49,429 nucleotides of DNA. It comes from Spirochaetales bacterium Spiro_02. GTDB taxonomy: Bacteria > Spirochaetota > Spirochaetia > Sphaerochaetales > Sphaerochaetaceae. How positions within the stretch are numbered: position 1 is the stretch's first letter; each line of letters begins with the position of its first letter. The stretch is taken from NCBI GenBank assembly GCA_001604275.1, contig LVBD01000052.1, positions 1-49,429 of the forward strand, given 5' to 3'. A program made the position numbers and the translations under genes. Below, in pieces: positions 8,314-16,457 of this stretch. The notes below the pieces were generated by a model. That model saw only the letters and a program-made list of their open reading frames with translations, was not told where the DNA came from and ran no database searches.

Positions 8314-8445
8314 GGGTCATCCTAGGGTCAGTGGAGTACGTACGCGCCTCATGACTTCCAGCATCGCACCACCCCTCCCCAAATCGATCAAACACGTGCC
8401 TCGCCGTCAAGCGATGACTCCACAATGACCCTGCAATGACCCTTA
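8311..8445. repeat. stop-to-stop inverted repeat between convergent genes
   Basis: The left arm starts with the ychF stop codon (TAAGGGTCAT, then AGGGTCA, GTGGAGT; 8311-8337). The right arm, read on minus, starts with the lipoprotein stop codon (TAAGGGTCAT, then GCAGGGTCATTG, TGGAGTC; 8445-8416). The arms match with a few gaps. The right arm contains two perfect head-to-tail copies of the 11-mer TGCAATGACCC or its near variant. The roughly 80-base centre is unique. It could act as a bidirectional terminator or a REP/MITE-like element. Confidence 0.8.
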
Positions 8446-9213
8446 CCAAGTGACCGAGAAAGTGAGGGGAGTGGCAAGAAGCAGAAAATCGATCAGCGGG
8501 AAACTGTATTCGAAGGTCGTAGCGTCGAGTACCGTCCCGTTGATGTTGCTCTTGATCGGGGAAGGAGTCTTGAACCGCAAGGTGATCAACGAGTTCTTGA
8601 TCGCCGGCGGACCATCTTCGCTGAGAATATAGCGCATCATCTCCAGATAGTTCTCTTCGGTTTCCCCGACATTATAGACAGGCCCCCAGACCTCGAAGTT
8701 CGGATCGGCGAGGAACGGGATGATCTTCGTCAGTTGGTCGTAGTTGTCCATGGAAAGCTGTAGTTTCAGCGTCGTATCCTTGCCGGACCGTGATACAGTC
8801 AGGACACTCTGTTCGGCGCCGCCTCCCAGATCGCGGAACAGTTGTTCAAGGTTCTTGAACTGGAAAACGACCGTATAGGAACTGTTTTCCGAACCGGGAA
8901 GCTTCTCGACATGCACGTTCGTCGTATTGTCCGCATTGGACAGATTCGCTGCGAAATCTTTCACCGCGGCGTCCGTGATAGTTTCGTCGGAGCTCTCCGG
9001 CATGAACTCGGACATGTCCTCCAGTACTTCGGAGAAGAAATCCATGATCATGAGATCGGTTTTGGACGAGCCTGCGGTCGTCGCATCAAGACTCAGGTCT
9101 TCGGTCACGACGCAGCCGCTGAGAGCCAGCGCGATGGCCAGAATGCCTCCTGCGATTATCGGAAAGCGGAGAAAACCGCCCGTTCGATTGTGTTTGTTTG
9201 TGTGTGGATTCAT
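8443..9213 (-). CDS. lipoprotein of unknown function
   Basis: A 256-residue lipoprotein precursor: a basic N-terminus, a hydrophobic segment (IIAGGILAIALALSGC) and the lipobox LSGC, with the acylated Cys near residue 34. The mature part is acidic and soluble-looking, with stretches such as FQFKNLEQLFRDLGG, and ends in strands (FSVTW). No known domain is recognised. The ATG at 9213 is chosen over TTG at 9219 because the AGGA site is 9 bases from the former and only 3 from the latter. It is probably transcribed alone from a promoter at 9245-9274 and converges with ychF across an inverted repeat. Confidence 0.8.
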   Translation of the reverse strand: MNPHTNKHNRTGGFLRFPIIAGGILAIALALSGCVVTEDLSLDATTAGSSKTDLMIMDFFSEVLEDMSEFMPESSDETITDAAVKDFAANLSNADNTTNVHVEKLPGSENSSYTVVFQFKNLEQLFRDLGGGAEQSVLTVSRSGKDTTLKLQLSMDNYDQLTKIIPFLADPNFEVWGPVYNVGETEENYLEMMRYILSEDGPPAIKNSLITLRFKTPSPIKSNINGTVLDATTFEYSFPLIDFLLLATPLTFSVTW

Positions 9214-9244
9214 CGACAAATGTTCCTTTCAACCAATATTGCAC

Positions 9245-9274
9245 ACTGTATCCGAATACCGTGCATGGACACAA
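9245..9274 (-). promoter_or_regulatory. sigma70-type promoter for the lipoprotein gene
   Basis: On minus, TTGTGT (9274-9269), 18 bases, TACAGT (9250-9245). It lies about 30 bases before the ATG at 9213. Confidence 0.4.
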
Positions 9275-9333
9275 TATACCAGCAGGTTCGGAGAATAACT
9301 ATAACAAAATGTCAACCCATCGTTTTTTTTGTG

Positions 9334-10992
9334 CTACGCCTCATCCGCAGGAAGAAAGAAAAGCTGGCCGTCTTCATCCTCATAAACCGCCAGATCCACG
9401 CCTCCGTCGATGCGCTGCTTGCGTGCGGCGAACCGTTGGAGCGGAATTTCGTCCAGTTCCGCCAGGTCGTCCGGAGCATAGTCGAGGTGGATGACCGGAG
9501 ACTCGCCGGTATCGTGAAGAAAACAGATCGCCTGATGAAGTTCCATGTAGCTTCTGAGCGCAGGGTAGAGAGGCGTCTTGCCTGTCTTGCGGAATATCGC
9601 TTCCAGAAAGGTTTCCTGTAGCAGATAGATATCGGCCTCCTCGGGGTCGAGACCTTGATTCTTTTTGTAGTCAAGCCAGTTCGCGAAGGCGAGCAAGAGC
9701 GTCGACGGCGTTGTGTCCAGACCATCGCAGGCGGAGTGGATCCACATGCAGGCTTGGCCTTTCGTATAGAAGAGATCGCAGGCCTCCTTGAGCCGCAGCG
9801 CCTGCTGGAGACACGTCGGAGGAAGATCCGGTGTCGAGCATACGAGATAAGGACTCTGTTCCTGATGTACGATTCCGAGAGACTCTGCCTGCTCCGCGAT
9901 CAGCGTTCCCGGTAGCAACGCGAGCTGGAAGATGTCGATGTTGCTCGGTTTCTGCGAGACGGCGTAGTCTACGCTCTGCCTGAACCGTTCGAAGGTGTCG
10001 CCGGGCAGCCCGATGATCAGGTCGAGGCCGAATGCGATCCCCCGTTCGTTCAGCAGTTTGATCTTTCGCGAAAAAAGTTCCTGGTCGAACCTACGGTTGA
10101 TCGCGGCGAGGGTGTCCTGGTGCGAGCTCTGCAGTCCGATCTGGAGCGAACAACAAAGTTGGCCGAACAGGTCTGCAATATCCTCGTCGAGCAGTTCGGC
10201 ACGCAACTCGAACGTAAAATGCATATCGAGCGGCGCACGTTCGGCCAGAAGCGTCAGAATCCGCGTCGTCCGCTGTTTGTCCAGGTTGAAAGTGGGATCG
10301 AGCACGAAGACGTTCCTGACTTGTTCCTGTACAAGTAGCTCGAGCTCTTCCTGGATTCGTTCGAACGGATAGCTTCTGACGCTTCGTCGCCCTTTCGATT
10401 CGAAACAGAACGCGCAGTGGAACGGACAGCCGCGCGTCATTTCCCACAGTACCCCCTGCCATCGTTCCCGGGACAGGTCTACCGCTTTGCACAGGAATGG
10501 AGAGGGTAGCGTCTCAAGACGTTGGGGGTGGACAGGTGCCGTATCCCCGACATTGCATGTGATGACACCCTCTCCTTCGACCGGCTCCCCGTTCAGGATC
10601 TGACGCAACGAACGGACGACGGTCTCCTCCCCCTCGCCAAGGACCATGAACGAGTATGCGTCGTTCCACATGGCGGTTCCGTTGGCGGTCACCTCTGTTC
10701 CTCCTGCGAAGATGATGATCGAAGGAACACGCTCATGGAGCGCGGCGACGAACGCATCGAACCATGGACGGTTCCACAGATAGATCGAGCATCCCACGAT
10801 CTCGGGGGACCGTGCCGCGCAGGAAGCCGCAGTCTCCGCAGGATCGTCGAGCAACGTAAAATGGTGCAGCTCACAGGAGCAACGTCGGGACAGGATATCA
10901 TCCGAGATGATCGCAGCCTTGATGCAGAGCGCTCCCATGGGGAATGCGAGCGTGGAATCTTCGATCGCGCATGCGATGAGTTCGATGTTCAT
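9334..10992 (-). CDS. cobalamin-binding radical SAM protein, DUF4080-like
   Basis: A 552-residue protein. The N-terminal B12-binding-like domain (MNIELIACAIEDSTLAF to about residue 150, with VLGEGEETVVRSL) is followed by a radical-SAM barrel whose cluster motif is CPFHCAFC, then a helical C-terminal region resembling DUF4080. Family members perform methylations or rearrangements; the substrate here is unknown. An upstream in-frame ATG (11091) would add 33 residues before the domain. I prefer the ATG at 10992 because a TTGAGT-17-TACACT promoter ends only 7 bases before it. That ATG has no Shine-Dalgarno (the preceding bases are CTCCTCC), so the mRNA may be leaderless. It is divergent from the next gene. 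Confidence 0.82.
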   Translation of the reverse strand: MNIELIACAIEDSTLAFPMGALCIKAAIISDDILSRRCSCELHHFTLLDDPAETAASCAARSPEIVGCSIYLWNRPWFDAFVAALHERVPSIIIFAGGTEVTANGTAMWNDAYSFMVLGEGEETVVRSLRQILNGEPVEGEGVITCNVGDTAPVHPQRLETLPSPFLCKAVDLSRERWQGVLWEMTRGCPFHCAFCFESKGRRSVRSYPFERIQEELELLVQEQVRNVFVLDPTFNLDKQRTTRILTLLAERAPLDMHFTFELRAELLDEDIADLFGQLCCSLQIGLQSSHQDTLAAINRRFDQELFSRKIKLLNERGIAFGLDLIIGLPGDTFERFRQSVDYAVSQKPSNIDIFQLALLPGTLIAEQAESLGIVHQEQSPYLVCSTPDLPPTCLQQALRLKEACDLFYTKGQACMWIHSACDGLDTTPSTLLLAFANWLDYKKNQGLDPEEADIYLLQETFLEAIFRKTGKTPLYPALRSYMELHQAICFLHDTGESPVIHLDYAPDDLAELDEIPLQRFAARKQRIDGGVDLAVYEDEDGQLFFLPADEA

Positions 10993-10999
10993 GGAGGAG

Positions 11000-11028
11000 A
11001 GTGTAGCGAGTTTATGACTACGACTCAA
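11000..11028 (-). promoter_or_regulatory. promoter abutting the radical-SAM start codon
   Basis: On minus, TTGAGT (11028-11023), 17 bases, TACACT (11005-11000). The predicted transcription start falls at or within two or three bases of the ATG at 10992. Confidence 0.5.
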
Positions 11029-11123
11029 CAGTGCGGGAAAGACGAAAGATTCTGGATGAAATGATTGTTTTGCTCGATACCCGCTTTGCATCGGCCGGCA
11101 ATCTTCCTTCTGACATGCATTCC

Positions 11124-11132
11124 TGCTATAGT
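11124..11132 (+). promoter_or_regulatory. extended -10 promoter
   Basis: TGC followed by TATAGT (11127-11132), 18 bases before the start of the exported FN3-like protein. No convincing -35 box is present. Confidence 0.4.
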
Positions 11133-11150
11133 GGGACGGGGGTTGGCTGA

Positions 11151-12077
11151 ATGCAGGAAACGTTCCGTTGCAAGTTCGGTTCGCATCTTCCGGACAGGAA
11201 AAGAGTATGCATCTGTCTTGTATGTTTCTGGCTGACAGGTGCGTGGGTAGTCTGTGCGAATGCCGGGACGCTTCGGACGAAAGGCTCGCTTCCCAATCAG
11301 ATACGTATCGCCTGGGCGCCGGTCGCAGGCGCTTCCTGGTACGATTTCTATGAAGGGGATGTCGGTTCCGAACGATTTCTGGTCAGGCTCGCCGCTGATG
11401 CCCTTGCCCCGGATGCGGATGGATTGTTGACATGGACGGTAGGGGGAAACGATGCTCCTTTGTATCCTGAAACGGACTATCGCATCGTGTTCGCCGCCCG
11501 TGGCGACAATGATTCTCCTCTCGTCGCCGATGCCCTGCAGGTCCGGACCGGAAGCTGGAGCGGTGTGTATCGGTGGAGCAATCCTACCTCCGACGATAAC
11601 GGCGGGCGGGTGAGGGACATCACGATCACGGTCAAGCGGGGATCCGACATAGCTGGATTTCCCGTATATTATGAGATGTATGGTGATTTCCCCCGGGAAG
11701 GCGTCTCGTCGCTCCAGAAAGTATTTCCCTTGCTTCCGCTGGATAGCGGTTCGTTCGGATGGATTTCATACGGAGATCAAACCCCCGCGGCGGTGGCCTA
11801 TCGCCTGAACGCTGAAAAATTCAACAAGACTTCATTCAAGCCGCGTCAATGGAGGATCCGGTCGATCAAGATCGGGCCGAAGCAGTATGTTACCGAGATC
11901 GTCACGAAGGCGCTGGGGTTTGAAGTGACGACGGTCAGCACCTATGCGTTCGTGGTCGACGAACACGATGATTTGGCGTTGTATTTCCAGAATCGCGGGA
12001 GCGGAATCGCCTCCGTGGGGCTGTTTTCCAACCCTGAGGATGGCGGGAGCCCCTTCATCCTCCGAAAAATCGATTGA
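11151..12077 (+). CDS. exported protein with FN3-like domain
   Basis: A 308-residue protein with an N-terminal hydrophobic segment (VCICLVCFWLTGAWVVCANA) that looks like a signal peptide cleaved after ANA, around residue 38. Residues about 45-130 have the strand pattern of a fibronectin type III domain (IRIAWAPVAGASWYDFYEG, then YPETDYRIVFAAR). The rest is unrecognised, with a possible strand-rich C-terminal domain. The ATG at 11151 follows GGGGG by 8 bases. It has its own extended -10 promoter and is followed by a 300-base gap before topA. An envelope or periplasmic location is likely; no enzyme motif is visible. Confidence 0.7.
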   Translation: MQETFRCKFGSHLPDRKRVCICLVCFWLTGAWVVCANAGTLRTKGSLPNQIRIAWAPVAGASWYDFYEGDVGSERFLVRLAADALAPDADGLLTWTVGGNDAPLYPETDYRIVFAARGDNDSPLVADALQVRTGSWSGVYRWSNPTSDDNGGRVRDITITVKRGSDIAGFPVYYEMYGDFPREGVSSLQKVFPLLPLDSGSFGWISYGDQTPAAVAYRLNAEKFNKTSFKPRQWRIRSIKIGPKQYVTEIVTKALGFEVTTVSTYAFVVDEHDDLALYFQNRGSGIASVGLFSNPEDGGSPFILRKID

Positions 12078-12384
12078 CAACGGCGGCTATCCACCGATAG
12101 GAAGGCGAAGTGGCATCCGGTTCGTCCGAGGGTGTGGAGAACGCCGGTATGAGGAATCCCGATAAGATTTTGTGGTCGTAGATACGAAGGATATCCGCTT
12201 CTGGAACGCCTTAGCGGCTTTCTGCGAAGACATTCCTGCTTGTCTGTGCGTTGACAAAGTGTATTGCCCTCCGTATAACTTGTAGACCGAGACCCCTGTC
12301 GAGACGGGGAATTCCTTCGTTCGTGCGGCCATTCGAGTCTTTCGATATGCTTGCGGCCCTGCTTTCGAAGGTGTGGAGATACGG
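12078..12384. other. leader and promoter region upstream of topA
   Basis: A 307-base gap without a credible gene. It holds a strong promoter at 12251-12279 and a leader of about 100 bases with a GC-rich hairpin (CCCC-T-GTC, loop GA, GACGGGG, 12294-12310). The first 170 bases show nothing recognisable. Confidence 0.5.
12251..12279 (+). promoter_or_regulatory. strong sigma70-type promoter for topA
   Basis: TTGACA (12251-12256), exactly 17 bases, TATAAC (12274-12279). The -35 is consensus and the -10 differs at one base. Transcription would start about 100 bases before the topA ATG. Confidence 0.75.
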
Positions 12385-14988
12385 ATGGAAGCAGATAAGA
12401 ACGAAAAGATCTTGATTATCGTCGAATCGCCGACCAAGGCGAAGACCATCAAGAAATTCCTCCCGCCCAATTGCGCGGTGATAGCATGTAACGGTCATAT
12501 TCGTGATCTTCCCGCCGATGATCTGTCGATTGATGTCGCAGACGGATACAAGCCCAAGTACGTGATCGCCTCCGGCAAGGACAAAATCATCAAGGCGATC
12601 AAGAGCGAACTCAAGGATGCTGCTTATCTGATGCTGGCAACCGATGAAGACCGTGAAGGGGAAAGTATTTCCTGGCATCTGCTGGAGGTGCTGCACCCCT
12701 CCGTGCCGTACCGGAGGATGGTGTTCCATGAAATCACCAAGCGTGCGATTCTGCAGGCGATGGATCATGGACGTGATCTCGATATGGCGCTTGTCAGGGC
12801 ACAGGAGGCGCGCCGTATTCTCGATCGGCTGTATGGCTACACACTTTCCCCGTTGCTGTGGAAAAAGCTTTCGAATAAGAATCTGTCGGCAGGACGGGTC
12901 CAGTCCCCCGGGCTGCGGCTGATCGTGGATCGTGAACGACAGCGGATCACGTTCGAAAAGAGCGTGTACTGGGATGCCAAGGCGCTGCTGGCGAAGCATG
13001 GGGCGGCCAAGGCCGGTGCCTCGGCCCGTTTCGAGACGAAGCTGGAATCTGTCGGCGAGCTCCGTGTCGCAGGAAGCAAGGATTTCGATTCCGTGACGGG
13101 CCGACTTTCCGATTCCAAGCAGATCCTGGTGCTCGACCAGCCGGCGGCGGAGGCGTTGGTCGAAACGCTGAAGGACGCGACCTGGACAGTCGGAGAAATC
13201 AAGGAACGTCCGGTGGTATCCCGTCCTGCGCCGCCGTTCATCACTAGCACGCTTCAGCAGGAAGGAAACAGGAAGCTCCGTCTCAGCGCCAAAGATACGA
13301 TGAAGGTCGCCCAGAAGTTGTACGAAAACGGATTCATCACGTACATGCGTACCGATTCCCCGACATTGAGCCAGGAAGGCATCGCAGCGGCTCGCAAGAG
13401 CGTCGAGACGCTGTATGGGCCGTCGTTCCTGTCTCCGGCGCCACGTCAATATTCCGCGAAATCAGCTTCGGCGCAGGAAGCCCATGAGGCGATCCGTCCC
13501 GCTGGAGACGAATTCATCCATCCGGAACGGTCCGGCCTGCATGGCAAGGAGCTTGCTCTGTACGAAATGATCTGGAAACGGACGCTCGCCTGCCAGATGG
13601 CGGATGCCAGGAAGAGCTCCACGACCGTCAAGGTCGACGCCTCCTGCCATGACGGACAGCGGGCTCGTTTCAGCGCCACCGGAACCCGCATCCTCTTCCC
13701 CGGGTTCATCCGCGTCTATGTGGAGGGCGTCGACGATCCGGAAGCTGCGCTGGACGACAAGGAAGTGCTGCTGCCCGATCTCGCGGAAGGGGAGGTCCTC
13801 GATCTGGGAGAATTGATGCCCGTCTCCCACGAGACGAAGCCACCTGCCAGGTTCACGGAGGCGACGCTGGTCCAGGAACTGGAGAAAATGGGAATCGGCA
13901 GACCGTCCACCTATGCGACGATCATCGACAAGTTGTTCGAGCGCAAATATGTGGTCAAGGACGGGAACGCCCTCGTGCCGACGTTCACCGGGTTCGGTGT
14001 CGTCCAGTTGCTCGAGAATAATTTCTCTACGATGGTCGACTACGGCTTCACTTCCACGATGGAGGATGGGTTGGATAGGATCGCTACGGGAGGTATCGAC
14101 GAACTGCAGTTCCTCAAGGATTTCTACGAGGGGGAACACGGGCTGTTGCGCCAGGTGCAGCAACGGTCCGAAGCGATCCTGCCGTCAGTAGCGAAGCAGA
14201 TTTCGCTGCCGCAGATTTCCTCCGATCATCCGGTGATGATCGGACCGTATGGCGCATACGTGATTGGTCCGAAATCGGGTGGCAAGGATCAGTTCATCTC
14301 GCTGCCTGATACGATGTTCCCCGGGACGATCACCGATGCGGATGTCGCGGATCTGATCCAGCGACGCAAGGAGAATGCCGAGGGCCCCAAGGTGGTGGGG
14401 GAGGATCCTGACACCGGGCTTCCTGTTTTGCTGATGTCCGGCCGTTTCGGCGCATATTGGCAACTCGGTGAGAAATCCGAGCAAAATCCGCTTCCCAAAC
14501 GGTTCAGTGTCCCGAAAGGACAAGACGCTGATTCTTTTCCGCTTCCGAAGATTCTCCGATACTTCGAGCTTCCGCGGACCATCGGCGTCAATCCCGCCGA
14601 CAACGAGCCGGTGATAGCGAATCAGGGGAAATTCGGGCCCTACGTCGGGAGCGCCGGTGAATACCGTTCCCTTGGCGACGAAGAGCGGATGTTTTCGATA
14701 ACGCTGGATGAGGCTCTCGCGCTTTTGGCAGAGCCGAAGCCGGGAAGGTCCTCGAAATCCGGCAAGGGAGGGGCCGGACGCAAGAAGCCCGGTCAGGTTT
14801 CCCAACCGTTGATCGACCTGGGTGTCTACGAGGGGGAGAAGGTCGGTGTCTATCATGGTCGGTTCGGCAATTATCTGAAGCATGGCAAGGACAATTATGC
14901 GTTGCCTGGCGATTTGAAGAAAAGTGAAGAGGCGCTCAAACAACTGACACTGGAGCAGGCTGTCGAAATCATCAAGAAAAAGAAATGA
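12385..14988 (+). CDS. topA: DNA topoisomerase I
   Basis: An 867-residue type IA topoisomerase that relaxes negative supercoils. The toprim domain opens with IVESPTKAKTIKKFL and has the acidic ATDEDREGESISWH motif. The catalytic tyrosine is Tyr320 in GFITYMRTDS. The C-terminus lacks the four-cysteine zinc fingers of the E. coli enzyme. It instead has glycine/aromatic topoisomerase C-terminal repeats (GPYGAYVIG, SGRFGAYW, QGKFGPYVG, HGRFGNYLK), as in many non-proteobacterial enzymes. It ends in a lysine tail (IIKKKK). The ATG at 12385 has GGAG 6 bases upstream and is preferred to a GTG at 12373. It is likely expressed from the strong promoter about 100 bases upstream, independently of its neighbours. 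Confidence 0.97.
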   Translation: MEADKNEKILIIVESPTKAKTIKKFLPPNCAVIACNGHIRDLPADDLSIDVADGYKPKYVIASGKDKIIKAIKSELKDAAYLMLATDEDREGESISWHLLEVLHPSVPYRRMVFHEITKRAILQAMDHGRDLDMALVRAQEARRILDRLYGYTLSPLLWKKLSNKNLSAGRVQSPGLRLIVDRERQRITFEKSVYWDAKALLAKHGAAKAGASARFETKLESVGELRVAGSKDFDSVTGRLSDSKQILVLDQPAAEALVETLKDATWTVGEIKERPVVSRPAPPFITSTLQQEGNRKLRLSAKDTMKVAQKLYENGFITYMRTDSPTLSQEGIAAARKSVETLYGPSFLSPAPRQYSAKSASAQEAHEAIRPAGDEFIHPERSGLHGKELALYEMIWKRTLACQMADARKSSTTVKVDASCHDGQRARFSATGTRILFPGFIRVYVEGVDDPEAALDDKEVLLPDLAEGEVLDLGELMPVSHETKPPARFTEATLVQELEKMGIGRPSTYATIIDKLFERKYVVKDGNALVPTFTGFGVVQLLENNFSTMVDYGFTSTMEDGLDRIATGGIDELQFLKDFYEGEHGLLRQVQQRSEAILPSVAKQISLPQISSDHPVMIGPYGAYVIGPKSGGKDQFISLPDTMFPGTITDADVADLIQRRKENAEGPKVVGEDPDTGLPVLLMSGRFGAYWQLGEKSEQNPLPKRFSVPKGQDADSFPLPKILRYFELPRTIGVNPADNEPVIANQGKFGPYVGSAGEYRSLGDEERMFSITLDEALALLAEPKPGRSSKSGKGGAGRKKPGQVSQPLIDLGVYEGEKVGVYHGRFGNYLKHGKDNYALPGDLKKSEEALKQLTLEQAVEIIKKKK

Positions 14989-15089
14989 CGGCCGTCGTGT
15001 CCGACTGCTTCGCATGATGATTCGGGTTCTTCAGGCTGTCCGTCATGGATGTCCGTCGGGGGTGTGTGTCTGTTTATCCGGCGGATCCC

Positions 15090-15118
15090 TTGACCGCTTC
15101 GGCTGCCGCCTGTATTGT
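15090..15118 (+). promoter_or_regulatory. promoter for the PIN-domain gene
   Basis: TTGACC (15090-15095), 17 bases, TATTGT (15113-15118), about 60 bases before the ATG. It lies within the 191-base gap after topA, in which nothing else is recognised. Confidence 0.5.
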
Positions 15119-15179
15119 TTGGGTGTACCGAAAGCCTCCCGTGATATTGCGTGACTTTTGGATCTGGGAGATGTGATAC

Positions 15180-16373
15180 ATGAGTACTAGCCCTGCAAGA
15201 AGGCGTTCGAATACATATATGAAACGGTCGGTGCGTCGGCCGGTCAAGCCCGTCTATACCGATGTGGTCGGTACATTGTCAAAGGAGTTCGGAGTTCCTG
15301 CCGCGAAAGTGGAGGAAACGTTGCGCGGGTGCGGGCTCAACCTCGCTCAAGACGAGCGAGGGGAGCGGATGCCCCTCTACCGCGAGATCCTCAGCTGTAG
15401 ATTCGGTCGCTTCGAATTGTATGCTTCAGGCGATGCCGCGGTGGAGGCGCTTCTCGATGAACAGCTTCGGGTCTTCGATGAAATCTATGTCGATACCGCG
15501 CCGATCATCCAGGAGGATTGGTTCCTCAAGTTCCTCGGCGATGCGATTGCGGTTCTCAGGCGAAGGAAGAAGCGTCTCATCATTCTGGAAAAGACGATGG
15601 AGGAGCTTCATGGGTTGAAGGACAATCCTGAAAAGGACTGGGACGTCCGCATCCGTGCCTTGATCCGGCCGGAGTTGATCAGATCGCTCGCTAGGAAAGG
15701 ACTCGTCAGGATACAGGATACGGGTTCCAGAGGGATCGCCGATGATCATCTTGTTTCCGTGTTTGCGGCAAAGCGGCAGAGGGAATCCTTGCTGCTGATC
15801 ACTCAGGATCGCGGGCTGAGCGAGCGTATCGTACGGATCGCCGCTGAGCCTGTCGTACCGGTGGAAGTCCGGGAACGGAACGGATTCTTCGCCCGGATAT
15901 TCGGAAAACGGCCGGCTGAGCAGGTCGTCGTCGATCGCAAGATGATGGTCTGCAAGTTCGATGAATCGGGAGCGTTGCGCAGATTCTATCTCTGCCCGGA
16001 TTGCGGCGAGAGCTTTTACGATCTTCCTGTGGAAGGAAACGGCATGGTGCTGTGTCGTCGTTGCTATCAGAATCGCCTGGCTGAGGAACAAGCCGCGGCC
16101 AAACGCGCGCAAGTCGAGGCGAAGCGCGTCGAGGAACGTGCCCGGAGGCAGGAGCTGAAGGCTGCGGAGGATGCTCGACGGGAACTTGAGAAGAAAGAGG
16201 CCGAGGAGGCCAGACTGGCGGCGGAACGAGCTGCTGCGAAAGCTTCGGCGCGGGAAATCCGTACCGTGGAGGATGCCGTGAAGCGAAACCGGCGGCGATA
16301 TATGCGCCTGGTGCTGTCGATCATCGTTTCGTTGGCTGCTTTCGGACTGCTGGTTTTTCTGTTCGTTTCTTGA
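15180..16373 (+). CDS. tail-anchored PIN-like nuclease with zinc ribbon
   Basis: A 397-residue protein with an unusual layout. Residues about 100-220 resemble a PIN nuclease fold, with the four acidic positions plausibly Asp105 (YVDTAPI), Glu141/142, Asp188/189 (IADDHLVSVFAAKR) and Asp210 (LLITQDRGLS). A zinc ribbon follows (Cys272, Cys275, Cys292, Cys295). Residues 300-360 are an Ala/Glu/Arg-rich coiled coil. A single hydrophobic segment at about 376-396 ends the protein, so it should be C-terminally anchored with the nuclease in the cytoplasm. The N-terminal 20 residues are very basic. GGGAG precedes the ATG by 9 bases. PIN domains usually cleave RNA; this target is unknown. It has no adjacent antitoxin, so a classic VapC role is unlikely. 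Confidence 0.7.
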   Translation: MSTSPARRRSNTYMKRSVRRPVKPVYTDVVGTLSKEFGVPAAKVEETLRGCGLNLAQDERGERMPLYREILSCRFGRFELYASGDAAVEALLDEQLRVFDEIYVDTAPIIQEDWFLKFLGDAIAVLRRRKKRLIILEKTMEELHGLKDNPEKDWDVRIRALIRPELIRSLARKGLVRIQDTGSRGIADDHLVSVFAAKRQRESLLLITQDRGLSERIVRIAAEPVVPVEVRERNGFFARIFGKRPAEQVVVDRKMMVCKFDESGALRRFYLCPDCGESFYDLPVEGNGMVLCRRCYQNRLAEEQAAAKRAQVEAKRVEERARRQELKAAEDARRELEKKEAEEARLAAERAAAKASAREIRTVEDAVKRNRRRYMRLVLSIIVSLAAFGLLVFLFVS

Positions 16374-16420
16374 ACTCGGGACTGGTTCGGGTTCGGATTC
16401 CGTGCGGGGGCGGAACATGC

Positions 16421-16449
16421 TTGTCCTTGTCCTCCGAAGCTGGTACTAT
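16421..16449 (+). promoter_or_regulatory. promoter abutting the avtA start codon
   Basis: TTGTCC (16421-16426), 17 bases, TACTAT (16444-16449). The ATG of avtA is at 16458, only 8 bases after the -10 box, so the transcript would have almost no leader. Confidence 0.5.
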
Positions 16450-16457
16450 CAGCGGGT

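Noticed and set aside
12087-12470. Minus-strand 127-codon frame in the topA leader
   Set aside because: It crosses the topA start and promoter and has no ribosome site or recognisable domain.
15180-16373. VapC-type toxin interpretation of the PIN gene
   Set aside because: No antitoxin gene is adjacent, the protein is three times the usual toxin length, and it has a zinc ribbon and a membrane anchor.
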